DNA of 64,000 nt from the NCBI RefSeq assembly GCF_005116445.1, contig NZ_SWBQ01000002.1, positions 620,001 to 684,000 of the forward strand. The letters run 5' to 3'. Source of the DNA: Pedobacter frigoris (GTDB taxonomy: Bacteria > Bacteroidota > Bacteroidia > Sphingobacteriales > Sphingobacteriaceae). The notes beneath the pieces were generated by a model that was not told the DNA's origin, did not search any database, and saw only the letters and a program-made list of their open reading frames with translations. Positions 36,714 to 45,619 of this stretch are shown piece by piece. Made by a program: the position numbers and the translations under genes. Numbering within the stretch: position 1 is the first letter of the stretch; every line of letters starts with the position of its first letter.

Positions 36714-37593
36714 AGCGATGCTGATATTTTTTTCTCATCCAGAAACTGATGTTGTTGAGCAGGAAGGTAAATGCAAAAAGCGTAATGCCAGCTGCAAATA
36801 TGGTGCGGTATTCCAGCGAATCCTGGGGCACATCACCCATACTGACCTGGACAATGTAAGTCGTAATCGTTTCAACTGATTCCAGTGGGTTAAAAGTGAG
36901 CCTGGGTTGTTGCCCTGCTGCTATAGCTACAATCATCGTCTCACCAAGTGCCCTGGAGATGGCCAGGATTACTGAAACTACAATGCCTGAATTGGCGGCG
37001 GGTACAATCACCTTAAAAGCCGTTTGGAATCTGTTTGCTCCCAGTCCATAGGCTGCTTCCCGTAATGATTTTGGTACTGCACGTAGTGCATCCTCACTCA
37101 AAGAGGTGATGTAAGGAATAATCATAATTCCCATTACGATTCCCGGAGATAGTGCATTAAAACCAGCCAGCCCTGGAATGACTTTTTGAAGTAATGGAGT
37201 TACAAACTGAAGGGCAAAAAAACCATAAACAACTGTTGGAACAGCAGCCAATACTTCCAGCAAGGGTTTGACCACTGAAGTAAATTTTTTAGAAGCATAC
37301 TCATTTAAGAATACAGCAATGGTGATCCCTACAGGGACTGCCAGTAAAATGGCTATTGTGGTGGTGAGCAAGGTTCCCGACAGCAAGGGCATAATGCCGA
37401 AGTGTTTATCTTCAAATAAGGGTGTCCACTGCGTGTCGGTTAAAAAATCGACAAAGGGAACTTCTTTAAAGAATTTAAAGGCATCAACTGACAGGACTAA
37501 AATAATTCCTATAGTAGTCAGTACAGAAACCAGGCTGCACAGGATCATGATCCATTCTATAACTTTCTCAGATCTGATTCTTATCCTATTCAT
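36706..37593 (-). CDS. pstC: Phosphate ABC transporter permease PstC
   Basis: 295 residues, six membrane helices with the EAA-loop motif EDALRAVPKSLREAAYGLGANRFQTAFKVIVPAANSG. The N-terminal half has the PstC-type periplasmic segment (PFVDFLTDTQWTPLFEDKHFG). It starts two bases after the pstS stop, inside the tightly packed pst operon. Confidence 0.95.
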   Translation of the reverse strand: MNRIRIRSEKVIEWIMILCSLVSVLTTIGIILVLSVDAFKFFKEVPFVDFLTDTQWTPLFEDKHFGIMPLLSGTLLTTTIAILLAVPVGITIAVFLNEYASKKFTSVVKPLLEVLAAVPTVVYGFFALQFVTPLLQKVIPGLAGFNALSPGIVMGIMIIPYITSLSEDALRAVPKSLREAAYGLGANRFQTAFKVIVPAANSGIVVSVILAISRALGETMIVAIAAGQQPRLTFNPLESVETITTYIVQVSMGDVPQDSLEYRTIFAAGITLFAFTFLLNNISFWMRKKYQHRYE

Positions 37594-37595
37594 AA

Positions 37596-38612
37596 TTACT
37601 CCTGTTTGGATAAAAGTTGCAGCAGGTTTGCTCCCACTATTGATTTGTTTTCAAAAACAGAACCGGTACTCCCCCTGGTAAACCGGAGATGGGATAAACG
37701 GTATACCGCCTGGGGCAGAGGAACATACCCAACCTCTTGCGCTAATGAAGATGCGTGCTCTAAATAAAATTTTATAAATTCCTGGACGTAGGTTTTTTTT
37801 GCCGATTTTAGGTTTACATAAATAAACTCAGGTCTGGAAAGTGGCTGGTACTTTCCATGTTGAACTGTTGAATCATTCGGGAAAACAGCTTCACTTTCTG
37901 TGCTATATTTAACCGGAACTAATTTAAGTTTTGCTTTGTTTTCTGTAAAGTAAGCTAAACCGAAATATCCCAGCCCGCCGATATCCGAGGATACGCCCTG
38001 GACTAAAACATTATCGTCTTCGCTTGCTGTATAATCTCCTCTTGAAGCTTTTGCTTTTCCATTTATGGCTTCAGTAAAATAATCATAGGTTCCCGACGAT
38101 GTTCCGGCACCGTACAAATTCAGCGGCACATCCGGCCATGAATCCCTGACCTGTTTCCAGCTATTGATCTTTCCCTGGCTTTGAGGTGACCACATTCTTT
38201 TTAGCTCTGCAACGGTTATATAATCCACGAAAGTATTTTTAGGGCTAACCACAATGGCCATCCCATCATAGCAAACGGGTATTTCAATAAATTCAATTCC
38301 ATTTGTTCTGCTTATTTTCAGTTCTTCAGGACTGATAGGGCGCGAAGCATTGCTGATATCAGTTTCCCCTCTTAGAAATTTTTTAAAACCTCCCCCTGTA
38401 CCGGATATTCCAACGGAGATCCTGATGTCGGCATGCTGTTTTCTGAATTCTTCGGCAACTGCTTCTGTTAAGGGATAAACACTACTTGAACCGTCAATAT
38501 TAATTTTCCCCTTATATGCTTTAAAACAAGAACACCATATCAACGGGCATAGAAGCAGCAAAAAGTAGCATCTGAACATATCATACAGTTTGACAATGCC
38601 TGGGCAGGTCAT
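37596..38612 (-). CDS. pstS: Phosphate-binding protein PstS (probable lipoprotein)
   Basis: 338 residues. The phosphate-binding signature regions are visible: NIDGSSSVYPLTEAVAEEF, GGGFKKFLRGETDISNASRPIS and LYGAGTSSGTYDYFTEAI. The N-terminus contains Cys residues after a hydrophobic stretch (CPLIWCSCF), suggesting a lipid anchor, although the lipobox is not canonical. Two starts are possible: the ATG at 38612 overlaps the stop of the stress-protein gene (ATGA); the ATG at 38579 gives the tidier signal peptide. It is the first transport gene of the operon. Confidence 0.93.
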   Translation of the reverse strand: MTCPGIVKLYDMFRCYFLLLLCPLIWCSCFKAYKGKINIDGSSSVYPLTEAVAEEFRKQHADIRISVGISGTGGGFKKFLRGETDISNASRPISPEELKISRTNGIEFIEIPVCYDGMAIVVSPKNTFVDYITVAELKRMWSPQSQGKINSWKQVRDSWPDVPLNLYGAGTSSGTYDYFTEAINGKAKASRGDYTASEDDNVLVQGVSSDIGGLGYFGLAYFTENKAKLKLVPVKYSTESEAVFPNDSTVQHGKYQPLSRPEFIYVNLKSAKKTYVQEFIKFYLEHASSLAQEVGYVPLPQAVYRLSHLRFTRGSTGSVFENKSIVGANLLQLLSKQE

Positions 38613-39478
38613 TTTGGTTTTTCTTCTTTGAACAATAATAAAGGTAAATGAATATGATAGGCCAGTTTTCTGGTCAGGCTGCTGTGAAACAGGCTCTCAA
38701 AGAATCCATAGGCCTTAGGTACTGCAATTACCATTTGCATTTGATGTTCATCTGCAAAATCCATTACGCCTTTGGCAATATCTTCATTGTCGGTATAGTG
38801 ATACTCCGGTTGCTCATTGTCCCATAACTGGTGCAGGTCCGTCATTTCTGCAATGGTATCAGGATTAAAGCGTTCTTCATTATGATCTACATTTAAGATA
38901 GATAATTTAGCACCTAATCTATTTACCATGTGCTTTATGGTAAGTGCTGGTGTAGTCTTTGAAACCTTTTTCAGATCGCAGGCAAATACCACTTTTTCAA
39001 TAGTTCTAAACATGGTATGTTCCGGCACAATCAATAATGGAATAGCTGTAATCCGGGCAACATGGATCGTGTTGCTGCCAATGAAAGTTCGCTCCAGCCG
39101 GTTTTTACCAGCTATACCCATCACTACAAGTTCAGCAGATTGATCCTCGTTATAACTCTTGACAATCTCATCCAGTGGGCGCTGGTCTATATAGGTTTCA
39201 ATGACTATTCTTTTATTTAAGCAGGTTTGTAGCTCATCCTTTAAGGTCTTGAGCTGTTCTAAGTGTCTTTGATGTTCCTGTTCTATAAGTCTGATGCTCT
39301 GCGAGTGCATTTCCATCGTGGTGGGAATGTGTTCCGAATAACATATCAAAAGACGTGAAGCGTTCAATTGTCCGGCTAAAGCAGCAGCGTAGTTTGCTGC
39401 ACTTAAGGCAGCATCAGAAAAGTCGGTAAAAATGACGATTGTTCCTGCATTGTTTCCAAGTTCTGCTGAAGATGCCAT
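38609..39478 (-). CDS. Universal stress protein, tandem UspA domains
   Basis: 289 residues, two UspA-fold halves: the first (about 12-150) has IVIFTDFSDAALSAANYAAALA and the G-rich nucleotide-binding end VVMGIAGKNRLERTFIGSNT; the second (about 160-289) begins KVVFACDLKK and lacks a clear G-2x-G-9x-G motif. It is the first gene of the pst operon, overlapping the pstS start by 4 bases, so it is likely co-expressed under phosphate limitation; this is inferred from arrangement. Confidence 0.88.
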   Translation of the reverse strand: MASSAELGNNAGTIVIFTDFSDAALSAANYAAALAGQLNASRLLICYSEHIPTTMEMHSQSIRLIEQEHQRHLEQLKTLKDELQTCLNKRIVIETYIDQRPLDEIVKSYNEDQSAELVVMGIAGKNRLERTFIGSNTIHVARITAIPLLIVPEHTMFRTIEKVVFACDLKKVSKTTPALTIKHMVNRLGAKLSILNVDHNEERFNPDTIAEMTDLHQLWDNEQPEYHYTDNEDIAKGVMDFADEHQMQMVIAVPKAYGFFESLFHSSLTRKLAYHIHLPLLLFKEEKPK

Positions 39479-39564
39479 GATACAATTCCTGTTTTAATTA
39501 TCGGAACTGAATATAAAACAATTGATTAACCGAAAGGTTTGATGTTGTACTAAATAAAGTCAGC

Positions 39565-40839
39565 TTAAATTTTAGTCATTAAAACCTGATCTATACGCAC
39601 TCCATCCATATCTACAATCTCGAATTTAAAATTTTCATATTTAACAATGTCACCTTCATGAGGCATTGCTTTTAGATGATCCATCATAAATCCGGAGACT
39701 GTTGAATAATGCGAGATATTGTTTTCAATGATCTCCTTTGCAAAAAACTGGTTCAGCTCAAATATTGAAGTCCTTCCGTTAAGCAGGTAACTGTCGTCTT
39801 CCCTGCGAATGATATGATTTTTATCCATTTCATCTTCGTCCGGCAGATCGCCAACAATGGCTTCAATTAAATCATGGAGTGTGATTACTCCGCGAACGCT
39901 TCCAAACTCATCCACCACCACTCCCATGTATTGCTTTTTATCCTTAAATAGATTCAGGATCTTAAAAGCGGGAGCATTCATAATTACATAAATTGGCTTG
40001 GTTAGAATCTGGTCAAGATGAAAATCATCCTGACTGTAATTCTCCAACAGGTCTTTAATGTTAATAACGCCCATGGGCTTATCCAGAATGCCATCGGCAA
40101 CTATAAATCTGGAATGGACACTTTCTTTCACCTTGTTGAAAATAATTTCTTTACTCCAGTTGTAATTGATCCATTCAACCTCTGAGCTGTGAGTCATCAG
40201 TGACTTTGCAGTCTGATCGGTAAAGGAAAAAAGATTCTGGAAAGCTTCGCTTTCTTCATTTTCCAGAACACCTTGTTTACCAGCCGTTTTCAGCATAAAC
40301 CTGAGCTCATCCTCACTAACTTTTTCAGCTTCATTTTCTTTAATTCCCAGCAGTTTGAGAATTAAAGAGGTGGAGATAGAAAGTAATTTGACAAAAGGAT
40401 AAGTAATTAATGTAAAGATCCTGATCACCGGAACACAGAACAAAGAAATCCGCTCTGAATTATTCATGGCGATAGTCTTCGGTACCAGCTCCCCAACTAC
40501 AATTGTAAAATAGGTAATGCTTCCAATTACAATGATCAAAGAAACGGTATGCAGGGAATCACCCAAAAAAGTTAGTCCGGAAAGCAGACCTACCATATCA
40601 TCCGTAAGGGCTGCACCCCCATAAGCACCTGAAATAACGCCAATAAGGGTAATTCCAACCTGAACGGAGGAAAGAAAGTTCTCTGGGTTATCTAACAGTT
40701 TAAGGACTGTTTTTGCGTTGGCACTACCCTGAGCAGCAAGATGTTCAATCCTGCTTTTTTTAACCGAAACCAGTGCAATTTCAGATAAAGCAAAGAAGCC
40801 GTTCAATAAGGTTAGGATAAATATGATCAGTAATTCCAA
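39565..40839 (-). CDS. CNNM/CorC-family membrane protein (DUF21-CBS-CorC_HlyC)
   Basis: 424 residues. N-terminal DUF21 membrane domain (LLNGFFALSEIALVSVKKSRIEHLA; helices to about 150), a CBS pair (about 195-330, with LMTHSSEVEWINYNW and VVDEFGSVRGVITLHDLIEAIVGDLPDE), and a C-terminal CorC_HlyC domain. Members are linked to magnesium or cobalt efflux and were earlier annotated as haemolysins. The start is a TTG at 40839 directly before the first helix, as usual for the family N-terminus; no ATG fits. Its end lies 86 bases from the start of the stress-protein gene. Confidence 0.92.
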   Translation of the reverse strand: MELLIIFILTLLNGFFALSEIALVSVKKSRIEHLAAQGSANAKTVLKLLDNPENFLSSVQVGITLIGVISGAYGGAALTDDMVGLLSGLTFLGDSLHTVSLIIVIGSITYFTIVVGELVPKTIAMNNSERISLFCVPVIRIFTLITYPFVKLLSISTSLILKLLGIKENEAEKVSEDELRFMLKTAGKQGVLENEESEAFQNLFSFTDQTAKSLMTHSSEVEWINYNWSKEIIFNKVKESVHSRFIVADGILDKPMGVINIKDLLENYSQDDFHLDQILTKPIYVIMNAPAFKILNLFKDKKQYMGVVVDEFGSVRGVITLHDLIEAIVGDLPDEDEMDKNHIIRREDDSYLLNGRTSIFELNQFFAKEIIENNISHYSTVSGFMMDHLKAMPHEGDIVKYENFKFEIVDMDGVRIDQVLMTKI

Positions 40840-40861
40840 AATCGGGTTGTTTAGTGCCTTC

Positions 40862-40869
40862 CAAATATA
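40862..40869 (-). promoter_or_regulatory. Promoter -7 element TATATTTG for the CNNM gene
   Basis: Exact TAnnTTTG match on the minus strand, ending 22 bases before the TTG start at 40839. No clear -33 TTG at the usual spacing. Confidence 0.4.
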
Positions 40870-40964
40870 GATAAAAATAAGATCATGGTTTTGTTACCAC
40901 AGGCCTGAGTTTTAAAACAGTATTCCGATTTGGTTGTTAATAGATTAATTTATACGACCGTGCG

Positions 40965-41348
40965 ATGGAGCAATGGAATATGCAGGCAGAAGAAGAACTA
41001 ATTGAGTTCGGAAAATTATGGGATAAAGCTATTGTAAACAATGATGTATTGGAAATAGCTAAGTTTATGTCAGAAGACTGGGTAATAACTGGTTCTGATG
41101 GTATAACATCTAAATCGTCATTTCTGGAATTGATCGAAAGTGGTGTCCTTACCCACAACAGGATGGATGCTGATGAATCGGATATCCGGATTTATGGTCA
41201 AACAGGTGTAGTCATAAGCCGGGGGACAAGTGCAGGAACTTACAAGGGTCAACCTTTCGAGTTTTATGAATGGTCAACAAGCATTTTTATATGGAAACAA
41301 GGAAAATGGCTTTGTGTATCGACAATGGTTACTCCAGCCAAAAAATGA
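40965..41348 (+). CDS. NTF2-like / SnoaL-type (DUF4440-like) protein
   Basis: 127 residues. The pattern ELIEFGKLWDKAIVNNDVLEIAKFMSEDWVITGSDG, a short central helix and a C-terminal run of beta strands ending SIFIWKQGKWLCVSTMVTPAKK match the DUF4440/SnoaL-like cone fold. No signal peptide, so cytoplasmic. Small-molecule binding or isomerase activity is possible but not shown. A single gene on the plus strand, convergent with the propeller lipoprotein gene (11 bases between stops). Confidence 0.8.
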   Translation: MEQWNMQAEEELIEFGKLWDKAIVNNDVLEIAKFMSEDWVITGSDGITSKSSFLELIESGVLTHNRMDADESDIRIYGQTGVVISRGTSAGTYKGQPFEFYEWSTSIFIWKQGKWLCVSTMVTPAKK

Positions 41349-41359
41349 TAGCCTTATAG

Positions 41360-42394
41360 TTATTGCACCGCAATTGCATGAGCTTGCGCAGCTCCGGTAG
41401 CTTGCAAAATCACCTCTTTCCCATTTTTCCACAATTTAGGGACATCAATGGTTCCGTTAAATTCGTAGCCAGTGATATAAATATCGTTGTTGAAGATCAG
41501 AATATCCTGCCCATAACTATGTGCGGAAGCATTTCCTATACTATTGCCACCTCCGTCTTTCCAGTATCTGACCACATCACGACCATCAGTATATTCGTTG
41601 CCCACACAATAAATCTTTCCTTCTGAAATGGTGATAGCGTTTGCTCCCGACTCTATTGCCCCCGAACTATTTGCCAAAGGCATCATCACTCCGTCTTTCC
41701 AGTATTTTGCATAGATAGAAAGTCCGTCAGAAACATATCCCGTGACATAAACAATCCCGTTTAACACTGTAATAGCTTTTGCTACGCAATCGTTACTACC
41801 ATCGCTTAATGCTATTTCTGCTCCGTTTTTCCAGTATTTGGCTACTAAGTGCGAACCGTTATATTCTATACCGCATACATAAACATCGCTTCCCGATACA
41901 AAAATATCTTGCCCATAAGCATCTTGAGAGCCATCCGTAAGCACAAAAGCAACCCCGTTCTTCCAATACTTCGCGATTCTTTTGGCACCATTGTACTCAT
42001 AACCGGCCACGAAGACATCACTTCCCACTATTTGGATACTTGTAGCATATGTATCCTGTACACCATCCGAGAGATGGATTGCCTCTCCGTTTTTCCAGTA
42101 TTTAGCTACTTTCTTTGAAGCGTTTTCTTCGTGCCCTGCAACATAAATATTATTTTCCGAAACAGCAATACTGTATGCATATGCATTGGAAGTTCCGTCT
42201 GTCAGCAGCACCTCTTTTCCGTTCTTCCAGTACTTTGCCACCCTTTTTGTTCCATTATATTCGTTACCGGCTATGTAAATATCAGGTGATTTTATGGGTG
42301 GTCTTTTTTCTTTTTTGCAGGAAATGAAAAGGAACATGCCTGAAATCAACATGAACAACAATCTCGAAATGGATATTCTTATAATTCTGTTCAT
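41360..42394 (-). CDS. Lipoprotein with seven propeller-like repeats
   Basis: 344 residues. Lipoprotein signal (MFLFISCKKEKR), then seven head-to-tail repeats of about 44 residues from about residue 39 to the end. Each repeat follows IYVAGxEYNG...VAKYWKNG...LSDG...AxxIxVxG. The fifth and sixth copies are the most divergent and the seventh is the shortest. Seven repeats with four strand-like blocks each would fit a seven-bladed beta-propeller, but that is inference. I recognise no named family. First of a row of minus-strand lipoprotein genes. Confidence 0.8.
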   Translation of the reverse strand: MNRIIRISISRLLFMLISGMFLFISCKKEKRPPIKSPDIYIAGNEYNGTKRVAKYWKNGKEVLLTDGTSNAYAYSIAVSENNIYVAGHEENASKKVAKYWKNGEAIHLSDGVQDTYATSIQIVGSDVFVAGYEYNGAKRIAKYWKNGVAFVLTDGSQDAYGQDIFVSGSDVYVCGIEYNGSHLVAKYWKNGAEIALSDGSNDCVAKAITVLNGIVYVTGYVSDGLSIYAKYWKDGVMMPLANSSGAIESGANAITISEGKIYCVGNEYTDGRDVVRYWKDGGGNSIGNASAHSYGQDILIFNNDIYITGYEFNGTIDVPKLWKNGKEVILQATGAAQAHAIAVQ

Positions 42395-42415
42395 TTTGAA
42401 TGTTGTTTAAATCGA

Positions 42416-43201
42416 TTATTCAATGTCCCGTTTTTCATAAGTAATCGCATATCTACGTAATAAATCTCCAGCATTATTTTTCACTTCATAGGTAGTAATA
42501 TTTCCCTGATCGTCCCGGGTGCTGGTAAAAAAATACCTGACGGGTCCGGGAAGATTAAAACCTCCGATTTCATTTTTACTGAATGCAAAATGCTCCATCG
42601 CATGGTGAAAGGGCCCTGGGTCTGTTCCACCTGCCAAATGATCGGAAAAAATCGCGAAAGCCATCTGGACCTTATCCTCTTTGAATACACCAGTTCCACT
42701 TAAAGAATTGATGTCAAGATATGTTGTACTGCCCGCACTATTTGTTATTCTTTTCAGGTTGTTATTTGCATCCCAATAGTAGAGTCGGAATGAAATAGCA
42801 TACGAGCTATTCACAGGATTATAGGTAACCGGATAGGTAGTGCTATTAAATTTATACTCCACAAGAATGTCATCGTCATATCTAAACTCGTATATGTATC
42901 CATAATTGCGGCCTAATGCGGTGTTTAATACATCCATATCTGCCCGTGTGACCAAATCCAGCTCATTATAAGCAAATACAGTTTTATAGGTAAGTGTGCC
43001 TATTTTAAAATCAAAGTTATTTATTCGGTTCTTTTCGTCATACCCGAATGTAGATTCTCTGATAGCTCCGCTAGTGGGAAATGTGAGTTGGATAGTCTTT
43101 ACAAAATAACCCTGCTGCCTAGGTTCTGGATTGTTTTTTTTGCTACAGGAAGCCAGTATAACCAGGATCGCTGCTATAATAGTAAATAATACTGTTTTCA
43201 T
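42416..43201 (-). CDS. Lipoprotein with YD/DUF4595-like repeats
   Basis: 261 residues. Lipoprotein signal (VILASCSKKNN), then beta-rich sequence with repeats of the type FGYDEKNRINNFDF, FAYNELDLVTRAD and YYWDANNNLKRI. This resembles the YD-repeat-like DUF4595 lipoproteins of Bacteroidota. Likely an outer-membrane surface protein of unknown function. Similar in style to the lipoprotein at 49.5-50.4 kb. It is 22 bases upstream of the propeller lipoprotein gene. Confidence 0.75.
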   Translation of the reverse strand: MKTVLFTIIAAILVILASCSKKNNPEPRQQGYFVKTIQLTFPTSGAIRESTFGYDEKNRINNFDFKIGTLTYKTVFAYNELDLVTRADMDVLNTALGRNYGYIYEFRYDDDILVEYKFNSTTYPVTYNPVNSSYAISFRLYYWDANNNLKRITNSAGSTTYLDINSLSGTGVFKEDKVQMAFAIFSDHLAGGTDPGPFHHAMEHFAFSKNEIGGFNLPGPVRYFFTSTRDDQGNITTYEVKNNAGDLLRRYAITYEKRDIE

Positions 43202-43245
43202 TTTTGTTGATTTAAATGCTCATTGAAAGAATAAAATATCCGATG

Positions 43246-44190
43246 TTAATCTTGGATACCCAATATTTCTTTCACCTCGGTATAACTTTTCTTACTCCAG
43301 TCCGGCTGTCCGTTCCTGAGCGTTGCGGCTGAAGCATCCAGCTGTCTTCCGGGAGGTATCAACACATAACGGAACCGGTTACCTCTTATAGAACTATATT
43401 CAGTATCCAGCAAATTAGCCCCGTTCAAACTCTCTATGCTAATAAAAAACTGATAATTTGGAATTGCTGAATGCGAAACAGCTAATGAATAACGTGCATT
43501 GCGAAATGAATAATCGAAAAGAACGTTATGGCTTGAACCATAATTTCTGCCATATACCAGCAGCACCCCACCGGCATTATAGAAAACTTGCAGGTTAGGA
43601 TATCCTATGGCATTGAATATTGGTGTAGGGATACTGTGAGCCATGATTTTCTGGGTGTTTGCGTTGGTGTTGTTCCAATTATAGTCTACCCAGGTGCTCG
43701 CCACCACATTTGCCGTACCTTTAAGGTTGATTGCCGTACCCCATCCCAAGGCCGTTTTAGGTCCGAAGAAATCGCCAGATGTTCGGTTGAGGTAATAATC
43801 GCCCAGCACACCTGAGGTTGCCTCTGGGTTGGTTAGACCACTCAAAATCCGTGATCCGGCAGTACCAGAAGGTCCGGTTGCACCTGGGGTACCTGGCGAA
43901 CCTGGTGTTCCGTCAGATCCTTTTAATCCCAAGGGAATGCCCCATCCGCTACCGGTCTTTGGGCCATAAAGATTGGATGCCGTTTTGTCCAGATACATAT
44001 CGCCTGAATTTCCCAGCGTTGTGGCAGGCACGCCGTTTCCACTAAGCATAACTGCGCCATCCTTGCCGGGGATGCCGGGTGTACCTTCTGAACCCTGCGG
44101 CCCTACACTTCCGTCTTTGCCGCAACTTGCCATAACCGATAGCAATGCGAGGATAAAAATTCCCTTTTTTATGATATATAGTGTTTTCAT
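43246..44190 (-). CDS. Collagen-like repeat lipoprotein
   Basis: 314 residues from the ATG at 44190: lipoprotein signal (LLSVMASCGKDG), then two blocks of Gly-X-Y triplets (GSVGPQGSEGTPGIPGKDG and GSDGTPGSPGTPGATGPSG), each followed by a related 35-residue module containing YGPKTGSGWG or FGPKTALGWG. A non-repetitive C-terminal domain of about 150 residues ends the protein. An upstream in-frame start at 44316 would overlap the OmpA gene and lose the signal. The triplets could form a short triple helix. Surface display is inferred. Confidence 0.8.
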   Translation of the reverse strand: MKTLYIIKKGIFILALLSVMASCGKDGSVGPQGSEGTPGIPGKDGAVMLSGNGVPATTLGNSGDMYLDKTASNLYGPKTGSGWGIPLGLKGSDGTPGSPGTPGATGPSGTAGSRILSGLTNPEATSGVLGDYYLNRTSGDFFGPKTALGWGTAINLKGTANVVASTWVDYNWNNTNANTQKIMAHSIPTPIFNAIGYPNLQVFYNAGGVLLVYGRNYGSSHNVLFDYSFRNARYSLAVSHSAIPNYQFFISIESLNGANLLDTEYSSIRGNRFRYVLIPPGRQLDASAATLRNGQPDWSKKSYTEVKEILGIQD

Positions 44191-44224
44191 TTTTGTTGAT
44201 TTAAAATGTTCGATATTGTGTCTT

Positions 44225-45481
44225 TTACATTTTAATAAATTCAACCCTTCGGTTTGCTGCCTTACCTTCGGGGCTAGTATTGTTCGATGCCGGATCGGAT
44301 GCACCTTTGCCATCAACGGTCAAACGGCTGGCCATTATGCCGAATTCTTTTTCCAAAGTCGTTTTTACGGCTGCGGCCCGCTTGCGAGACAGCTCAATGT
44401 TCAGTCCCATACCTCCGTCACTATCTGTGTGCCCGACAATTTTCACCTTCATATTCGGGGTTTCGTCTAATACATCTGCTATCTCCTTCAACATACCATA
44501 GGATTGGGGTTTTATGTTAGCCGATCCCGTTTCAAAATAGATACCCGTAGTGCTGTATTTACCATTATTGAGTAATTGGCTGCGGGCATCCAATCCCGCT
44601 TCAGCTATACGCAGATTGCTGACATAAAATCCATCATTGGGTTTTGGAATGAGCGGCGCTGCACGAAAATGAAAGTTGTTACGCAGGATATTAGGGTCGA
44701 ATGCCTTTGGGAGATCAAAAATTTTACGTTCATCCATATACAGCCGGATACGGTTCTTATTCACAGCTATACTCACATGGATAACTTTTCCTGCCATTTT
44801 ATTTGCAGGCCAGGATTGGGTAATTTCCCTGCCCGAGTACAGACTGGTTGAATAACCAACATTGTCCTTTATCGTTGCTGGAATATGAAAATAGAACAGT
44901 TTTTTATGCTGAATGGTTGTTTTGGCCGGGTTATTCACTTCCGTAAATCCGAAAGTTACCGGAGGTCGGGTTATCCCCGTAGAATAGAACAAGTCAAACT
45001 CTACCGTGAAATTTTCAGGTAGCACAGTCCTTAGCTCCGGAAAACTAATGGTATTATCAGGTATTTTTAACCAGTTCCCCTTCAGGTTAAGGATGGTTAC
45101 AATTTCGCCCGAGCCGTTGGTGTTCCATCTTACCGGAAAATCCCCTTTTGCCTCATGGATAAAATCATCGAAAAAGAGGACTTTTTCACCGGGAATAAAA
45201 TCAAATTTTGAAGATACATAATCAGCTTGGTTGTTATCGTTAGTATACTTATTTTTCTGAGCTGAAGTACTGGTCTGGTTCCCTGGCCTCCCATCGATAC
45301 CCTCTTCAACTTTGTCCAAACCCTTGTCAATTGTCTTATCTGTTTTTCTATCTATCCGTTGATTGATTTTCCGTTCGATTTTCTTTTCGAGTTTTTTTAA
45401 TATCTGTGCATGACTGTTTTGTGCAAATGCAACAATACAGAAAAGCATTAGTGCGGTAATAATGTAATTTTTCATTTTCAT
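44225..45481 (-). CDS. OmpA-family protein with N-terminal jelly-roll-like domain (paralogue 1)
   Basis: About 418 residues from the ATG at 45481 (or 45475). Signal peptide, a charged segment rich in Lys/Asp/Arg (KKLEKKIERKINQRIDRKTDKT), a beta-rich domain beginning SKFDFIPGEKVLFFDDF (about 90-290), and a C-terminal OmpA peptidoglycan-binding domain (KIVGHTDSDGG...LSRKRAAAVKTTLEKEFG...NRRVEFIKM). It ties outer-membrane or periplasmic structures to peptidoglycan. It is related along its whole length to the gene at 55.2-56.5 kb. It stands 34 bases upstream of the collagen-like gene. Confidence 0.85.
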   Translation of the reverse strand: MKMKNYIITALMLFCIVAFAQNSHAQILKKLEKKIERKINQRIDRKTDKTIDKGLDKVEEGIDGRPGNQTSTSAQKNKYTNDNNQADYVSSKFDFIPGEKVLFFDDFIHEAKGDFPVRWNTNGSGEIVTILNLKGNWLKIPDNTISFPELRTVLPENFTVEFDLFYSTGITRPPVTFGFTEVNNPAKTTIQHKKLFYFHIPATIKDNVGYSTSLYSGREITQSWPANKMAGKVIHVSIAVNKNRIRLYMDERKIFDLPKAFDPNILRNNFHFRAAPLIPKPNDGFYVSNLRIAEAGLDARSQLLNNGKYSTTGIYFETGSANIKPQSYGMLKEIADVLDETPNMKVKIVGHTDSDGGMGLNIELSRKRAAAVKTTLEKEFGIMASRLTVDGKGASDPASNNTSPEGKAANRRVEFIKM

Positions 45482-45619
45482 TGCTTCTAATTCACAGTCG
45501 CTTTTGGTTTTTTCAAAAAAGCTATTGAGGGCTACATGTAAAATTAGGAGGAAGCGAATAGGACGGATTGTAAAAAAACCCAAATTTTAAATAGGGTAAA
45601 GAAGGTTGTGGTTTAGGAG

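Noticed and set aside
39565..40839. Haemolysin
   Set aside because: The DUF21-CBS-CorC_HlyC layout belongs to CNNM/CorC ion-transport-type proteins; the haemolysin name is historical.
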